DNA of 8,509 nucleotides from Planctomycetota bacterium (GCA_023397045.1 JAEWUR010000297.1:1-8509), one strand, 5' to 3'; positions 1-6,858 are shown, numbered from the stretch's first letter. Notes: generated from the sequence alone by a model not told the origin. A program made the numbers and translations.

Positions 1-126
1 TCGCGCGGCATCGGCATGGAACGGGGCATCGCGCCTCGCATGCGGTTCCTATGCCGTCCGGAACTTGCGGTCATCGATCTGATCCCCGACGCCACAACCA
101 CGGATCGGGCGGAAAAAGCCGAGTAG
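1..126 (+). CDS. C-terminal fragment of an unidentified protein
   Basis: Frame 1 is open from the first base and ends at a TAG at 124-126, giving 41 residues that begin outside the window. The piece reads as an ordinary soluble C-terminus: a basic stretch (ERGIAPRMRFLCRPE), a hydrophobic strand-like segment (LAVIDLIPD) and a charged tail (TTTDRAEKAE). Frame 2 closes at 83. Frame 3 stays open but gives a less protein-like composition. I do not recognise the family. The fragment ends 183 bases before the mutase start, and a TATAAT box and an inverted repeat lie between them, so it is probably not tightly coupled to the mutase. It could be chance coding in a GC-rich stretch, because only 126 bases are visible. 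Confidence 0.45.
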   Translation, partial: SRGIGMERGIAPRMRFLCRPELAVIDLIPDATTTDRAEKAE

Positions 127-146
127 CTCGATTGGCCGCATGGGCG

Positions 147-152
147 TATAAT
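147..152 (+). promoter_or_regulatory. Candidate -10 box (TATAAT) upstream of the mutase gene
   Basis: A perfect TATAAT lies in an AT-rich island (CGTATAATTTCAAAA) within otherwise GC-rich DNA, after the stop of the upstream fragment. No good -35 hexamer is seen at 16-18 bases upstream; TTGGCC at 132-137 is too close. The same nine bases, CGTATAATT, recur at 2804-2812 before another gene. Transcription from here would give a leader of about 150 bases carrying the inverted repeat at 189-252. Confidence 0.45.
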
Positions 153-188
153 TTCAAAAGGTGACCGCTGGTAGCCTATTGATAACGT

Positions 189-252
189 GTGCCACTGGTT
201 CTGCCAGTGCGCCCCCCCTGCGTTTTTGCAGCACTGGCAGAGCCAGTGGCAC
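189..252. repeat. REP-like inverted repeat, two palindromic units head to head
   Basis: The 22-base arm at 189-210 is the reverse complement of the arm at 231-252 with a single mismatch (a G-U pair in RNA), around a 20-base spacer. Each arm is itself a small palindrome, CACTGG-N5-CCAGTG in the left arm. This is the layout of paired REP/BIME units. As RNA it would form either one 22-bp hairpin or two small ones. It sits in the mutase leader and ends 56 bases before the start codon. The right side has no T-run, so it is not an obvious intrinsic terminator. Confidence 0.8.
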
Positions 253-308
253 CCAACTTTCCCGGAAATCTACATCGTCAACTGGCTACCGGCCAAGGGA
301 ATCGCCCG

Positions 309-1700
309 ATGAGCATCTACAAACCGTGCGACATCCGCGGCGACGCCGACGGCGAGTTATCGCCCGCTCTCTACAGGAATTGGGGACTCGCGCTGGGCCA
401 TCGATTGCCGCCGGGCGTCAAGTTCGCCGTCGGCGGCGACGTCCGCCGTTCGACGCCCCAGTTCATGACGGCCCTGATCGAGGGTCTCTGCCAGTCCGGA
501 CTGGATGTGGTCAACCTCGGCGTGCTCCCGACGCCGATGATCTATCATGCGTTGCATCGCCTCCGGGCCGATGGCTGTGCGGTCGTCACCGCCTCGCACA
601 ATCCCGGCGGCGTCAACGGGCTGAAATGGCTGATCCACAACCTTCCCCCGACCCCGGATGACATCGCCTCGATGGCGGCAGAACCGCGAAACGCTCACGC
701 GGCCAACGGCCGATCCGTCACCACCGCGCGCACACTCGACGTCTCGTTCGATTACGTCGCCGATCTGCAAGAAACGTTCGTCGACTCGCTCGGCGCTCAA
801 CTCCACGTGGTCGTCGATCCGATGCACGGCTGCTGGGCCGAAAAAGCGCGTCGCTACCTGCACGCCATCTTCCCACAGTGCATCTTCTCGACGATCCACG
901 ACACGGTCGATCCGGAGTTTGGCGGCGCGACGCCCGATTGTTCCCGATCGAGCGCGCTGGCCGACCTCTGCGAGACGGTCTATCGCGAACGCGCCCATCT
1001 GGGCATCGCCTTCGACGGCGACGGCGACCGGCTCGCCCTGGTCGACAACGACGGCGTCCCGCTCAGCCCGGAAGAAACCGTCGACATCCTCTTCCGCTGT
1101 CTCGGCGGAAGACTTTCTGGCGAGCGATTCGTTCACGACCTGAAATACTCGAACCGGATCTTCGAGTCGGCGCGCGAATGGGGGGCCGAGCCGATCGCCG
1201 AGCGCAGCGGACATGCATTCCTCCGCACGCGCATGGTTCAGTCCGACGCGCTGCTTGGAGCCGAGGTCAGCGGACATTTCTTCCACCGCGCCCTGCACGG
1301 CGGCGAAGACGGTTTGTACACGGCCTGCCTGGTAATTGCCCATCTGGCGGGCTCGCAGAAATCGTTGGCCGACCTGCGTCGCGAATGCCCGGCGGTCTAC
1401 ATGACGTCCGACGTTCGCATCGACGTGCCGCTCGAACGGCAGCCGCTGCTTTTCGAGCAAGTCCGCAACGCGTGGTCCGATTTCCCTCAACAGACGACCG
1501 ACGGGGTCCGAATCGACACGCCCAGCGGCTGGATTCTCATGCGCAGTTCCGTGACCGAAGCCGCGTTGACGTTCCGCTTCGAGGCGCTCGACTGGAACGC
1601 GCTCGACGATCTGATCGAGCGTTTTTGCGACACCTTGCCCGAGGTGGGCGATGAGCTTTGGGCCCGTTGCCGCGCCGCCCTGGGTAGTGCGATGATATAA
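309..1700 (+). CDS. Phosphomannomutase/phosphoglucomutase (alpha-D-phosphohexomutase family)
   Basis: This enzyme interconverts hexose 6-phosphates and 1-phosphates (mannose and/or glucose) in the cytosol, feeding nucleotide-sugar, polysaccharide and glycogen synthesis. All four family signatures are visible in the 463 residues: the phosphoserine loop TASHNPGG with Ser96, the Mg-binding loop DGDGDR at 236-241, the sugar-binding loop GAEVSGH at 317-323, and the C-terminal phosphate loop RSSVTEA at 412-418 followed by LTFRFEA. The length matches AlgC-type enzymes. The ATG at 309 was chosen because AAGGGA at 295-300 sits eight bases upstream and the protein then begins at the conserved first strand (SIYKPCDIRG). 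An in-frame GTG at 189 would put the start inside the inverted repeat and add 40 non-conserved residues. Sequence alone cannot separate mannose from glucose preference, so no symbol is given. GlmM is less likely because its usual signatures differ. Confidence 0.93.
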   Translation: MSIYKPCDIRGDADGELSPALYRNWGLALGHRLPPGVKFAVGGDVRRSTPQFMTALIEGLCQSGLDVVNLGVLPTPMIYHALHRLRADGCAVVTASHNPGGVNGLKWLIHNLPPTPDDIASMAAEPRNAHAANGRSVTTARTLDVSFDYVADLQETFVDSLGAQLHVVVDPMHGCWAEKARRYLHAIFPQCIFSTIHDTVDPEFGGATPDCSRSSALADLCETVYRERAHLGIAFDGDGDRLALVDNDGVPLSPEETVDILFRCLGGRLSGERFVHDLKYSNRIFESAREWGAEPIAERSGHAFLRTRMVQSDALLGAEVSGHFFHRALHGGEDGLYTACLVIAHLAGSQKSLADLRRECPAVYMTSDVRIDVPLERQPLLFEQVRNAWSDFPQQTTDGVRIDTPSGWILMRSSVTEAALTFRFEALDWNALDDLIERFCDTLPEVGDELWARCRAALGSAMI

Positions 1701-1719
1701 AACTCCGCTCGCCCGGGCA

Positions 1720-1738
1720 CCGACCGCGGGTTGGTCGG
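1720..1738 (+). other. Short perfect inverted repeat after the mutase gene
   Basis: CCGACC at 1720-1725 pairs with GGTCGG at 1733-1738 around a seven-base loop, 20 bases past the mutase stop. It is followed by GGAAAAAG rather than T residues, so it is not a classical Rho-independent terminator on the plus strand. It may stabilise the 3' end of the mutase mRNA. The rest of 1701-1834 holds nothing else I can support apart from the ribosome-binding site of the next gene. Confidence 0.35.
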
Positions 1739-1834
1739 CCGGAAAAAGACGCGAACGCAAACGTCCCCTAAAAAACCTTTTCCTCGTACTTGCATTGCTG
1801 ACCTTCTCTCCTCGCTCGTCGAAGAGGTGATCCG

Positions 1835-2803
1835 GTGCCAAAACAAGGCAACATGGTCGCGCAGACCTACACCTTCTGCCGAAGGTGTTCCTGCCGCGTC
1901 GAAATCGGCCGCGTTCATGCCGGCGGGACCTTGCGGTGTCCGCATTGCGGCTTTGAGTTTTCGACCTCGCACCTCTCCGGCGCTCGTAGGGCAGGGCAGG
2001 GGACCGGCGACTCGGACGACGACGCAACGCCTCGCCCGCCGGTCGGGTCCATTGTCTCCGGGCTCTTTCGGCCGTCGTTCTACCGAAGCGTCGCCGGCCG
2101 AGCCGCGTCGATGCTGGTGACAACGGCACTCTGGGTCGGCGTCGTTCGCCTTGGCCTTTGGTGCCTTACGGCCGACGGCGAGCAGGTCGACCCGGGCACG
2201 CGCGTGCTGCTTTGGAACGGTCTTCTGTTTTCGGCCGCTTCGTCGGTGTTCGCAACGCTTCTCGGCGCATTCGTCGCCTCGGCCTGCGGCTTGACGATCC
2301 TGCGCGAGACGTCCGAAGGGACCGACGCTATCTCGCAATGGCCGAGCCTGTTGACGCTCGAAGGTTTTGGCGATTCGCTTTACATCGTCAACTCGGTGGT
2401 GTTCAGCCTCGTGCCGGGCGTCGCGCTCGCGTGGATGCACCGCTGGATTGGAATCCCGCCGGCGCCTTCTATTGGCGTTGGCGCGTTGATCTTCTTTCCC
2501 ATCGCACTCTTATCGTCGCTGCTGTCCAACGGGCCGACTCGTTTCTTTTCGGCCACCGCCTGGGGCAGCCTCGTTTGGGGTTGGCCGGCCTGGGCGGCGT
2601 TCTATCTGGCGTCTGCCATGTTGTTCGGCGTCGCTGGAATCGGTCTGGGATTTGCCTTTTCGGCCGGCCTGATCTGGGGATCCCTGCTATCGTCGCTCAT
2701 CCTGACCGTGGCCTGGCTCGTCTATTTCCGTTTGCTCGGCCGGTTGGCATGGTATTTCACCCAACTTACGCCCAAGAAGACGAGGCACGGAGTGCTGGAA
2801 TAA
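1835..2803 (+). CDS. Zinc-ribbon multi-pass membrane protein, unknown function
   Basis: The protein has 322 residues in three parts. Residues 15-38 form a short zinc ribbon with two CxxC knuckles (C15/C18 and C35/C38, the second CPHCG). Residues 45-70 are a Gly/Asp/Pro-rich linker. From about residue 91 there are some six hydrophobic segments, near 91-111, 126-155, 181-201, 212-231, 252-277 and 279-300, ending in a basic tail. The head is probably cytosolic and the body in the inner membrane. The GTG at 1835 was chosen because GAGG at 1824-1827 lies seven bases upstream; an ATG at 1853 is the alternative and would keep the ribbon. The next gene is also a membrane protein with a small N-terminal module, so the two may work together (inference). 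No transporter or enzyme signature is visible. The linker contains the G-rich word at 1988-2003 that recurs elsewhere in the window. Confidence 0.8.
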   Translation: MPKQGNMVAQTYTFCRRCSCRVEIGRVHAGGTLRCPHCGFEFSTSHLSGARRAGQGTGDSDDDATPRPPVGSIVSGLFRPSFYRSVAGRAASMLVTTALWVGVVRLGLWCLTADGEQVDPGTRVLLWNGLLFSAASSVFATLLGAFVASACGLTILRETSEGTDAISQWPSLLTLEGFGDSLYIVNSVVFSLVPGVALAWMHRWIGIPPAPSIGVGALIFFPIALLSSLLSNGPTRFFSATAWGSLVWGWPAWAAFYLASAMLFGVAGIGLGFAFSAGLIWGSLLSSLILTVAWLVYFRLLGRLAWYFTQLTPKKTRHGVLE

Positions 2804-2805
2804 CG

Positions 2806-2811
2806 TATAAT
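2806..2811 (+). promoter_or_regulatory. Candidate -10 box (TATAAT) for the GYF_2 membrane gene
   Basis: A perfect TATAAT begins three bases after the stop of the zinc-ribbon gene (TAA 2801-2803), within CGTATAATT, the same nine-base word as at 145-153. No convincing -35 hexamer is seen upstream, where the DNA still codes. It would give a leader of about 120 bases for the gene starting at 2942. Confidence 0.45.
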
Positions 2812-2863
2812 TGTGGTCGCTAAATAGCCTTGCGTGATCCCGGAAGCTTTGCGCCCGCTTGGA

Positions 2864-2886
2864 GCCGCCTCCCAAGGGGTGGCGGC
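2864..2886 (+). promoter_or_regulatory. Leader hairpin before the GYF_2 membrane gene
   Basis: GCCGCC at 2864-2869 pairs with GGCGGC at 2881-2886, and an inner CCC/GGG extends the stem around AA. It is followed by GGATTTTCC, which has only four T residues. It lies between the candidate promoter at 2806 and the ribosome-binding site at 2926, so it could act as a weak terminator or attenuator, or simply as leader structure. No riboswitch class is recognised. Confidence 0.35.
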
Positions 2887-2941
2887 GGATTTTCCAATTC
2901 CCAGAATCGCAGAAGGTTATTTAGAAAGGAGAGTCTACCCC

Positions 2942-4063
2942 ATGACCGCGATCGACTGGTATTACGCCCGTGGAGGCAAACAGATGGGCCCGGTCCCCTC
3001 GACCGAGCTGAAGCGTCTGGCAGCGGCCGGGGAGCTGACGCCCGACGATCTCGTCTGGCGCGAAGGGCTCAGCGAATGGGCGCCGGCGGGCAGCGTTCGC
3101 GGTCTGTTCGGCGACGAGTCGCAACCGGCCGTGCCGACCGACCTGCCGTCGAAACCGGTCATGCCGCTCGAACATCAGGACGAAGCGACGCCGGCGTCCG
3201 AGGCCAGTCTTGCCGCAGCCGACGTTCCGCCGGAGGTGTCGGCAATCGCCGCCCTGCACAACCCCCGATCCAAAGGCCACGCCGTCGACCTGCTGCTGGA
3301 CTCGCTCCGCTCGGACTTCAACGCGAAGTTCGTCGAGGTCACCGCCTCGCTGTTTCGCGCGTGCGGACTGTACGGCCTGTGGATCGCAATGATCGCGGTC
3401 GCCGCGTTTGCCGTCCTCTCGATCCAGGACGGCAACGCTTTGAGCAACCTCCTGTCGGGCGCGATGGTCATCGTGCTGCTGGTCGTGCTGCAATACGTCG
3501 CCGGAACGTTCTGCGACGCGCTCGATCGATTGAACCGCACGACGAACGGCAAGTTGACGTCGACCGCGCTGCCCGACGGCGTGGCGCTCTTGTGTTTGGT
3601 GGCGGCGTTGGTGGCCCTGTTCGGCTCGGTGCCGCTGGCCGTCGAGATGTCGATCTACCCGGTGATCCTGTTGGGCATCGCCGGGTTCATCATCTACGGT
3701 TTCGCGGCCTTCGCCGCGCTCAACCCTTCGACGCTCCACATCACGATCGGCCCGGACAACGCCTCGACCGGACACGAAGCCATCAACGTGATCCTATTCC
3801 TGCTGAAGGTCAAGATCCGGTGCGTGCCGGTGGTGCTCGGCTCGGGCGTGATCGCCGGTGCGATGATCATGTTCTACGCCTGCTACGAGGCCTACGCGAA
3901 TCCCGATGCGCTGCCTGCCGCGCAGCTAGTCGCCGGCATGGCCCAAACCGTGCTGGTCGTCGCCGCCGCGCTGCCGGTCGTCATGTACCTGCTGTTTTTG
4001 CTCTGCTATCTCGTACTCGACCTTTGCCGCGCCGTGCTGGGGCGAACGTCGCGCGAATCGTAG
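2942..4063 (+). CDS. GYF_2 (DUF4339) domain multi-pass membrane protein
   Basis: The protein has 373 residues. Residues 5-56 match the GYF_2 pattern: DWYYARGGKQMGPV, then a helix (STELKRLAAAGEL), then DDLVWREGLSEW, with the aromatic residues W6, Y7, Y8, W39 and W46. GYF-type domains bind proline-rich peptides in eukaryotes; the bacterial ligand is unknown. A Pro/Ala/Glu-rich linker (about 57-105) leads to six or seven hydrophobic segments, near 140-160, 169-190, 213-235, 238-260, 283-290 with 295-315, and 332-362. Between segments two and three lies a polar loop (CDALDRLNRTTNGK). The ATG at 2942 has AAGGAG at 2926-2931, ten bases upstream. A GTG further upstream at 2834 would add 36 residues and break the domain start. 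The product is probably an inner-membrane protein with a cytosolic head. It ends 80 bases from a convergent gene. Function is unknown. Confidence 0.85.
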   Translation: MTAIDWYYARGGKQMGPVPSTELKRLAAAGELTPDDLVWREGLSEWAPAGSVRGLFGDESQPAVPTDLPSKPVMPLEHQDEATPASEASLAAADVPPEVSAIAALHNPRSKGHAVDLLLDSLRSDFNAKFVEVTASLFRACGLYGLWIAMIAVAAFAVLSIQDGNALSNLLSGAMVIVLLVVLQYVAGTFCDALDRLNRTTNGKLTSTALPDGVALLCLVAALVALFGSVPLAVEMSIYPVILLGIAGFIIYGFAAFAALNPSTLHITIGPDNASTGHEAINVILFLLKVKIRCVPVVLGSGVIAGAMIMFYACYEAYANPDALPAAQLVAGMAQTVLVVAAALPVVMYLLFLLCYLVLDLCRAVLGRTSRES

Positions 4064-4102
4064 ACGCGCCGGCTGTTTCTTCCATAGTTTCTGTTTCTGA
4101 AA

Positions 4103-4117
4103 GGTTGGGCCGCAACC
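4103..4117. terminator. Possible weak hairpin between convergent genes
   Basis: GGTTG at 4103-4107 pairs with CAACC at 4113-4117 around a five-base loop, in the 80-base gap between the stops at 4063 and 4144. The stem is only five pairs and has no good T-run on either side; on the minus strand it is followed by TTTC. Position is the main reason to list it. Confidence 0.25.
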
Positions 4118-4143
4118 TAGGTAGGGTCCGCAACACAACCGTC

Positions 4144-5034
4144 TTAGCGGTCATCGAGCCGAATTCCCCGGTCGTCAATCGAATAGGGGATGATCTCGTC
4201 GGTGCAGGCGCTGCCGCGATGCTTCGAGACGTACATCGCGCGGCGGAAACGCGTCCCTTCGCGAATTTTGCCGAGGTGGATGATCGTGTTGGCGTTGCTC
4301 AACACGTCGCCCTCGTCCAACGGCCGCTCGATCAGCCCGTCAAGCGTGCTCTCTTGCGAGGTGATCAGCAACATGCAGCCGACGCTCGCCGGATCGTAGA
4401 CCCGCTGGGCGATTTCCTCGGCGTTCGCCCGGTAATGCTCGCGGAACAGATCCCTCGCGACCCATTCCGGATCCTTGCGCAGGATTTGATGGTAGACGTA
4501 GTCGAACAGGTCGAATTGGATCGAATCGCTCGGCCGATCGACCGGCTCGACCCCGTCGACCACCGCCCGGCGCACGCCGCGGACGAAATTGTCGTAGAAA
4601 AACGCGATTGACACGTTCAGCCGCCGGGCTAGCTCGGCCTGCCATTGGTGCCAAGCGTCGAACTCCAAGTCGGCGCGCGTCACCCGACGCCCGTGCTGAT
4701 CGAAAACGTGCAGATAATCGCCGCAGGGCAGGGCAGGGGAGAAGAAGTTGTCCAGGTCGATGCGCCACTCCGGATCGACCGGCCGCAACGACCAATCGAA
4801 CATCCGCCGCGCATATTCGGCATGGCTCTGCGAATCGCCGCGCGAGCACATATCGAACAGAATCCCGCGTGCGTTCTCTTGCCACAGGCCGGCGTTGGCG
4901 AATTGCAGCCCGAACTGCGTCTTGCCGATGCCGGTCGAGCCGACCACGGCCGTCAGCGTGCCCGGCAGCAGACCGCCGCCCAACAATTCATCCAATCCCT
5001 CGACACCCGTTGAAAGTCGTGACGGTTCATTCAT
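4144..5034 (-). CDS. RAD55/KaiC-like RecA-fold P-loop ATPase
   Basis: The protein has 296 residues and one RecA-fold domain of the KaiC/RAD55 type. The entry motif [19 protein letters not shown] (7-25) is typical of the family. Walker A is GSTGIGKT (32-39). A Walker-B-like strand SIAFFYD ends at D148. A later strand, [10 protein letters not shown] (221-230), fits the sensor region, and the end ([20 protein letters not shown], 269-288, then RGIRL) matches the family's closing strands. KaiC-type proteins use ATP to drive conformational or oligomeric switching. The region after the second strand reads [15 protein letters not shown], without the acidic pair (FEE-type) seen there in KaiC. A segment at 85-185 is longer than in single-domain relatives. 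The start ATG at 5034 has only a weak purine-rich upstream sequence. It lies 174 bases downstream of the PLP enzyme on the same strand and may share its transcript. The cellular role is unknown. Confidence 0.87.
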   Translation of the reverse strand: MNEPSRLSTGVEGLDELLGGGLLPGTLTAVVGSTGIGKTQFGLQFANAGLWQENARGILFDMCSRGDSQSHAEYARRMFDWSLRPVDPEWRIDLDNFFSPALPCGDYLHVFDQHGRRVTRADLEFDAWHQWQAELARRLNVSIAFFYDNFVRGVRRAVVDGVEPVDRPSDSIQFDLFDYVYHQILRKDPEWVARDLFREHYRANAEEIAQRVYDPASVGCMLLITSQESTLDGLIERPLDEGDVLSNANTIIHLGKIREGTRFRRAMYVSKHRGSACTDEIIPYSIDDRGIRLDDR

Positions 5035-5055
5035 CTTTTCATCTCATTTCTACAG

Positions 5056-5109
5056 TCCCCTCTCCCGCGACGGACCTTCGGTCGGTGCCCGGAGGGTTAG
5101 GGTGAGGGC
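5056..5109. repeat. Diverged copy of the CCCTCTCCC/GGGTGAGGG hairpin repeat
   Basis: This unit starts TCCCCTCTCCC and ends GGAGGGTTAGGGTGAGGGC, as in the intact copy at 5117-5154. Its hairpin centre is replaced by a longer GC-rich stretch that includes GGACCTTCGGTC. It is separated from the intact copy by seven bases. Both lie between the ATPase start and the end of the PLP gene. Confidence 0.7.
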
Positions 5110-5116
5110 ATCCATC

Positions 5117-5154
5117 GGTCCCCTCTCCCTCCGGGAGAGGGCTAGGGTGAGGGC
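5117..5154. repeat. Dispersed palindromic repeat, intact copy
   Basis: This 38-base unit has a hairpin CCCTCTCCC-TCC-GGGAGAGGG followed by a tail CTAGGGTGAGGGC. An inverted copy at 7271-7308 differs at only three positions. REP-like repeats of this general sequence occur between genes in many high-GC bacteria (general knowledge). The hairpin could act as an mRNA stabiliser or transcription end for the PLP gene, whose stop lies 55 bases away. Confidence 0.8.
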
Positions 5155-5208
5155 GGCCTGCCCACAATCATTCATCATCTCAAAATCAACAACGAAAAAA
5201 CCATGATA

Positions 5209-6405
5209 TCATATCTGTCGTCCCAGTTCCTCCACCAACCGCCCGATCATCTCTTCCGTATGCGTCGCAAAAACCGCCATTCGCAGACCGCCGGCAGGCC
5301 CCAGCCCGGAGTAGGTTGCCATATACGCGATGGCGATGCCCCGCTCGAAAAGCTCGCGCTGGATCCGCTGCATGCTTTCGGCCGTTCCGATTTCGAGACA
5401 GACGATCGGCGTCGGCGTGTCGTCCAGCGCGAAACCAAGCTGCCCCAGACCGTTTTTCAACAGCCGGGCGTTCGCGTGAAGCCGATGCCGCAACGCCGGC
5501 TCGGCCATGACCAAGTCCAGCGCCCGGGCCGAGGCTGCCGCGATCGGCGTCGGCGGCGCGCTGGCCCCGCCCATATAGGCCGAGGTCGACTTGAGCTTGG
5601 CCATGAACTCCCGAGAGCCCGGGATGATTCCACCATATCCGCCGATCGCCTTGCTGAGCGTTGCCGAAACGAGCAGGGCAGGGGAGGGATTGCAGATGGC
5701 GGATGGCGAATGGCGAATGGCGGATGGTTCTTCTCCCACATCCCCCGCCCCTCGCCCCCCGTCCCTATTCCCATTGACGCCACACGCCCATAGCCCGGCA
5801 TGCTCGAAGGTTCCGCGTCCGTTTTCGCCGAGGACGCCGATGCCGTGTGCATCGTCGAGGCACAATACGGCACCGGCGTAGTCTTTCAGGATCTCGACAT
5901 ACTCGGTCACGGGCGCGATTCGACCGTTGACCGCGAACACCCCGTCGCTCAGGACGACCGGCGTCTGACCCGGCTTGAGCTCGCTTTTGAGTTTCGCACG
6001 CAGATCGTCGGGCTGCCGATGCCGAAACGTTTCAACCGCAGAACCGCCGGCCCGCGCCGCCTCGAACAGACTGTAGTGCGCACCCTCGTCGACGAGCACC
6101 AACCGGTTGCCGCCAATCGACTGCATGAGGATATGGCCGCCCATCCAGCCCGAGGCGAAATAGAAAGCGTCGTCCATGCCGAACATCGCCGCGGCGCGTT
6201 TTTCGACCTCGACCACGGGCGGCGTCGTGCCGAACGCCGTTCGCGAGTTCGCGCTGCCGATGCCATACTTCTCGGCCGCCTCACACGCCGCCGCAATAAC
6301 TTCCGGACGCCCCTGGAGCCCCAGATAGCCCGTGCCCACGAAATAGAGATACTCCCGCCCATCAATCCTCGTGACTGGCCCGGGCGGTGATTGCATGAGG
6401 GGCAT
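5209..6405 (-). CDS. PLP-dependent alpha-oxoamine-synthase-type enzyme (AONS/KBL-like), with a repeat insertion
   Basis: Fold-type I PLP enzyme of the family containing 8-amino-7-oxononanoate synthase, glycine C-acetyltransferase, serine palmitoyltransferase and CqsA, which condense an amino acid with an acyl-CoA. In its 398 residues are the substrate loop GSANSRTAFGTTPPVVEVEK (50-69), the ring-stacking histidine region DEGAHYS (H110), the cofactor motif LDDAHGIGVLG (D184, H187; relatives usually have DEAH), the Schiff-base lysine in SATLSKAIGGYGG (K252), and a C-terminal GLRMAVFATHTEEMI (374-388). About 30 residues (212-243), low in complexity, separate the DDAH motif from the lysine and coincide with a DNA repeat block; relatives have a short loop here. 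The N-terminus is shorter than in BioF, and no biotin or threonine-catabolism genes are near, so no symbol is given. The ATG at 6405 has no clear Shine-Dalgarno sequence; M4 at 6396 is an alternative start. Confidence 0.88.
   Translation of the reverse strand: MPLMQSPPGPVTRIDGREYLYFVGTGYLGLQGRPEVIAAACEAAEKYGIGSANSRTAFGTTPPVVEVEKRAAAMFGMDDAFYFASGWMGGHILMQSIGGNRLVLVDEGAHYSLFEAARAGGSAVETFRHRQPDDLRAKLKSELKPGQTPVVLSDGVFAVNGRIAPVTEYVEILKDYAGAVLCLDDAHGIGVLGENGRGTFEHAGLWACGVNGNRDGGRGAGDVGEEPSAIRHSPSAICNPSPALLVSATLSKAIGGYGGIIPGSREFMAKLKSTSAYMGGASAPPTPIAAASARALDLVMAEPALRHRLHANARLLKNGLGQLGFALDDTPTPIVCLEIGTAESMQRIQRELFERGIAIAYMATYSGLGPAGGLRMAVFATHTEEMIGRLVEELGRQI
5677..5772. repeat. Low-complexity repeat block inserted in frame in the PLP gene
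   Basis: The block runs from a G-rich word (GCAGGGCAGGGGAGGG, 5673-5688), through a heptanucleotide tandem array (5696-5727), to a C-rich tract (about 5728-5772). On the coding strand it encodes a Gly/Arg-rich run and then PSAIRHSPSAICNPSPAL. Its composition differs sharply from the flanking enzyme. The edges are estimated from where family motifs stop and resume. Confidence 0.7.
5696..5727. repeat. Heptanucleotide tandem repeat, about 4.6 units
   Basis: Four consecutive units ATGGCGG, ATGGCGA, ATGGCGA, ATGGCGG are followed by a partial ATGG. The array lies inside the PLP gene and encodes SAIRHSPSAI on the minus strand. The seven-base unit is not a multiple of three, so gain or loss of one unit would break the frame. 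Heptanucleotide arrays are known as STRR sequences in cyanobacteria (general knowledge). Confidence 0.9.
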
Positions 6406-6415
6406 GGCGGCAAGA

Positions 6416-6443
6416 TTGACGAAAAAAACGTGGGGCGTAAAAT
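6416..6443 (+). promoter_or_regulatory. Sigma-70-type promoter for the DUF2442 gene
   Basis: TTGACG at 6416-6421 and TAAAAT at 6438-6443 are separated by 16 bases, close to the consensus TTGACA-N17-TATAAT. This is the best promoter match in the window. The -10 box lies 29 bases before the ATG at 6473, in the 67-base gap shared with the divergent PLP gene. No equally good promoter is seen on the other strand. Confidence 0.6.
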
Positions 6444-6445
6444 AA

Positions 6446-6751
<306 letters not shown>

Positions 6752-6858
6752 CGGGTCCCAAAGCGGAGCATTATTATTGATTATCGGTTGACGCAGAATC
6801 AGTGTTGCCCGCTTTTCGGCTGCTGCATTTCTTGACTGCTGCCTTTGTTTTCTCAAAG

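Noticed and set aside
189..308. Upstream GTG start for the mutase adding 40 residues
   Set aside because: The extension translates the inverted repeat, is not part of the family fold, and the ATG at 309 has a good ribosome-binding site.
357..2129. Long minus-strand open frame of 590 codons opposite the mutase
   Set aside because: It is Arg-rich, lacks any domain signal and lies antisense to a gene with all phosphohexomutase motifs. It is open only because of high GC content.
2830..4611. Plus-strand open frame of 593 codons across the GYF_2 gene and into the ATPase gene
   Set aside because: It runs in a different frame through one real gene and antisense through another. Its composition is Arg/Ala-biased with no recognisable domain.
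5056..5154. CRISPR array or tandem satellite
   Set aside because: There are only two units, they differ in their centres, and the spacing is seven bases. The hairpin-plus-tail form fits a REP-like element.
5203..5212. Perfect 10-base palindrome ATGATATCAT at the end of the PLP gene
   Set aside because: It is short, overlaps the stop codon, and has no second copy or flanking structure, so chance is sufficient.
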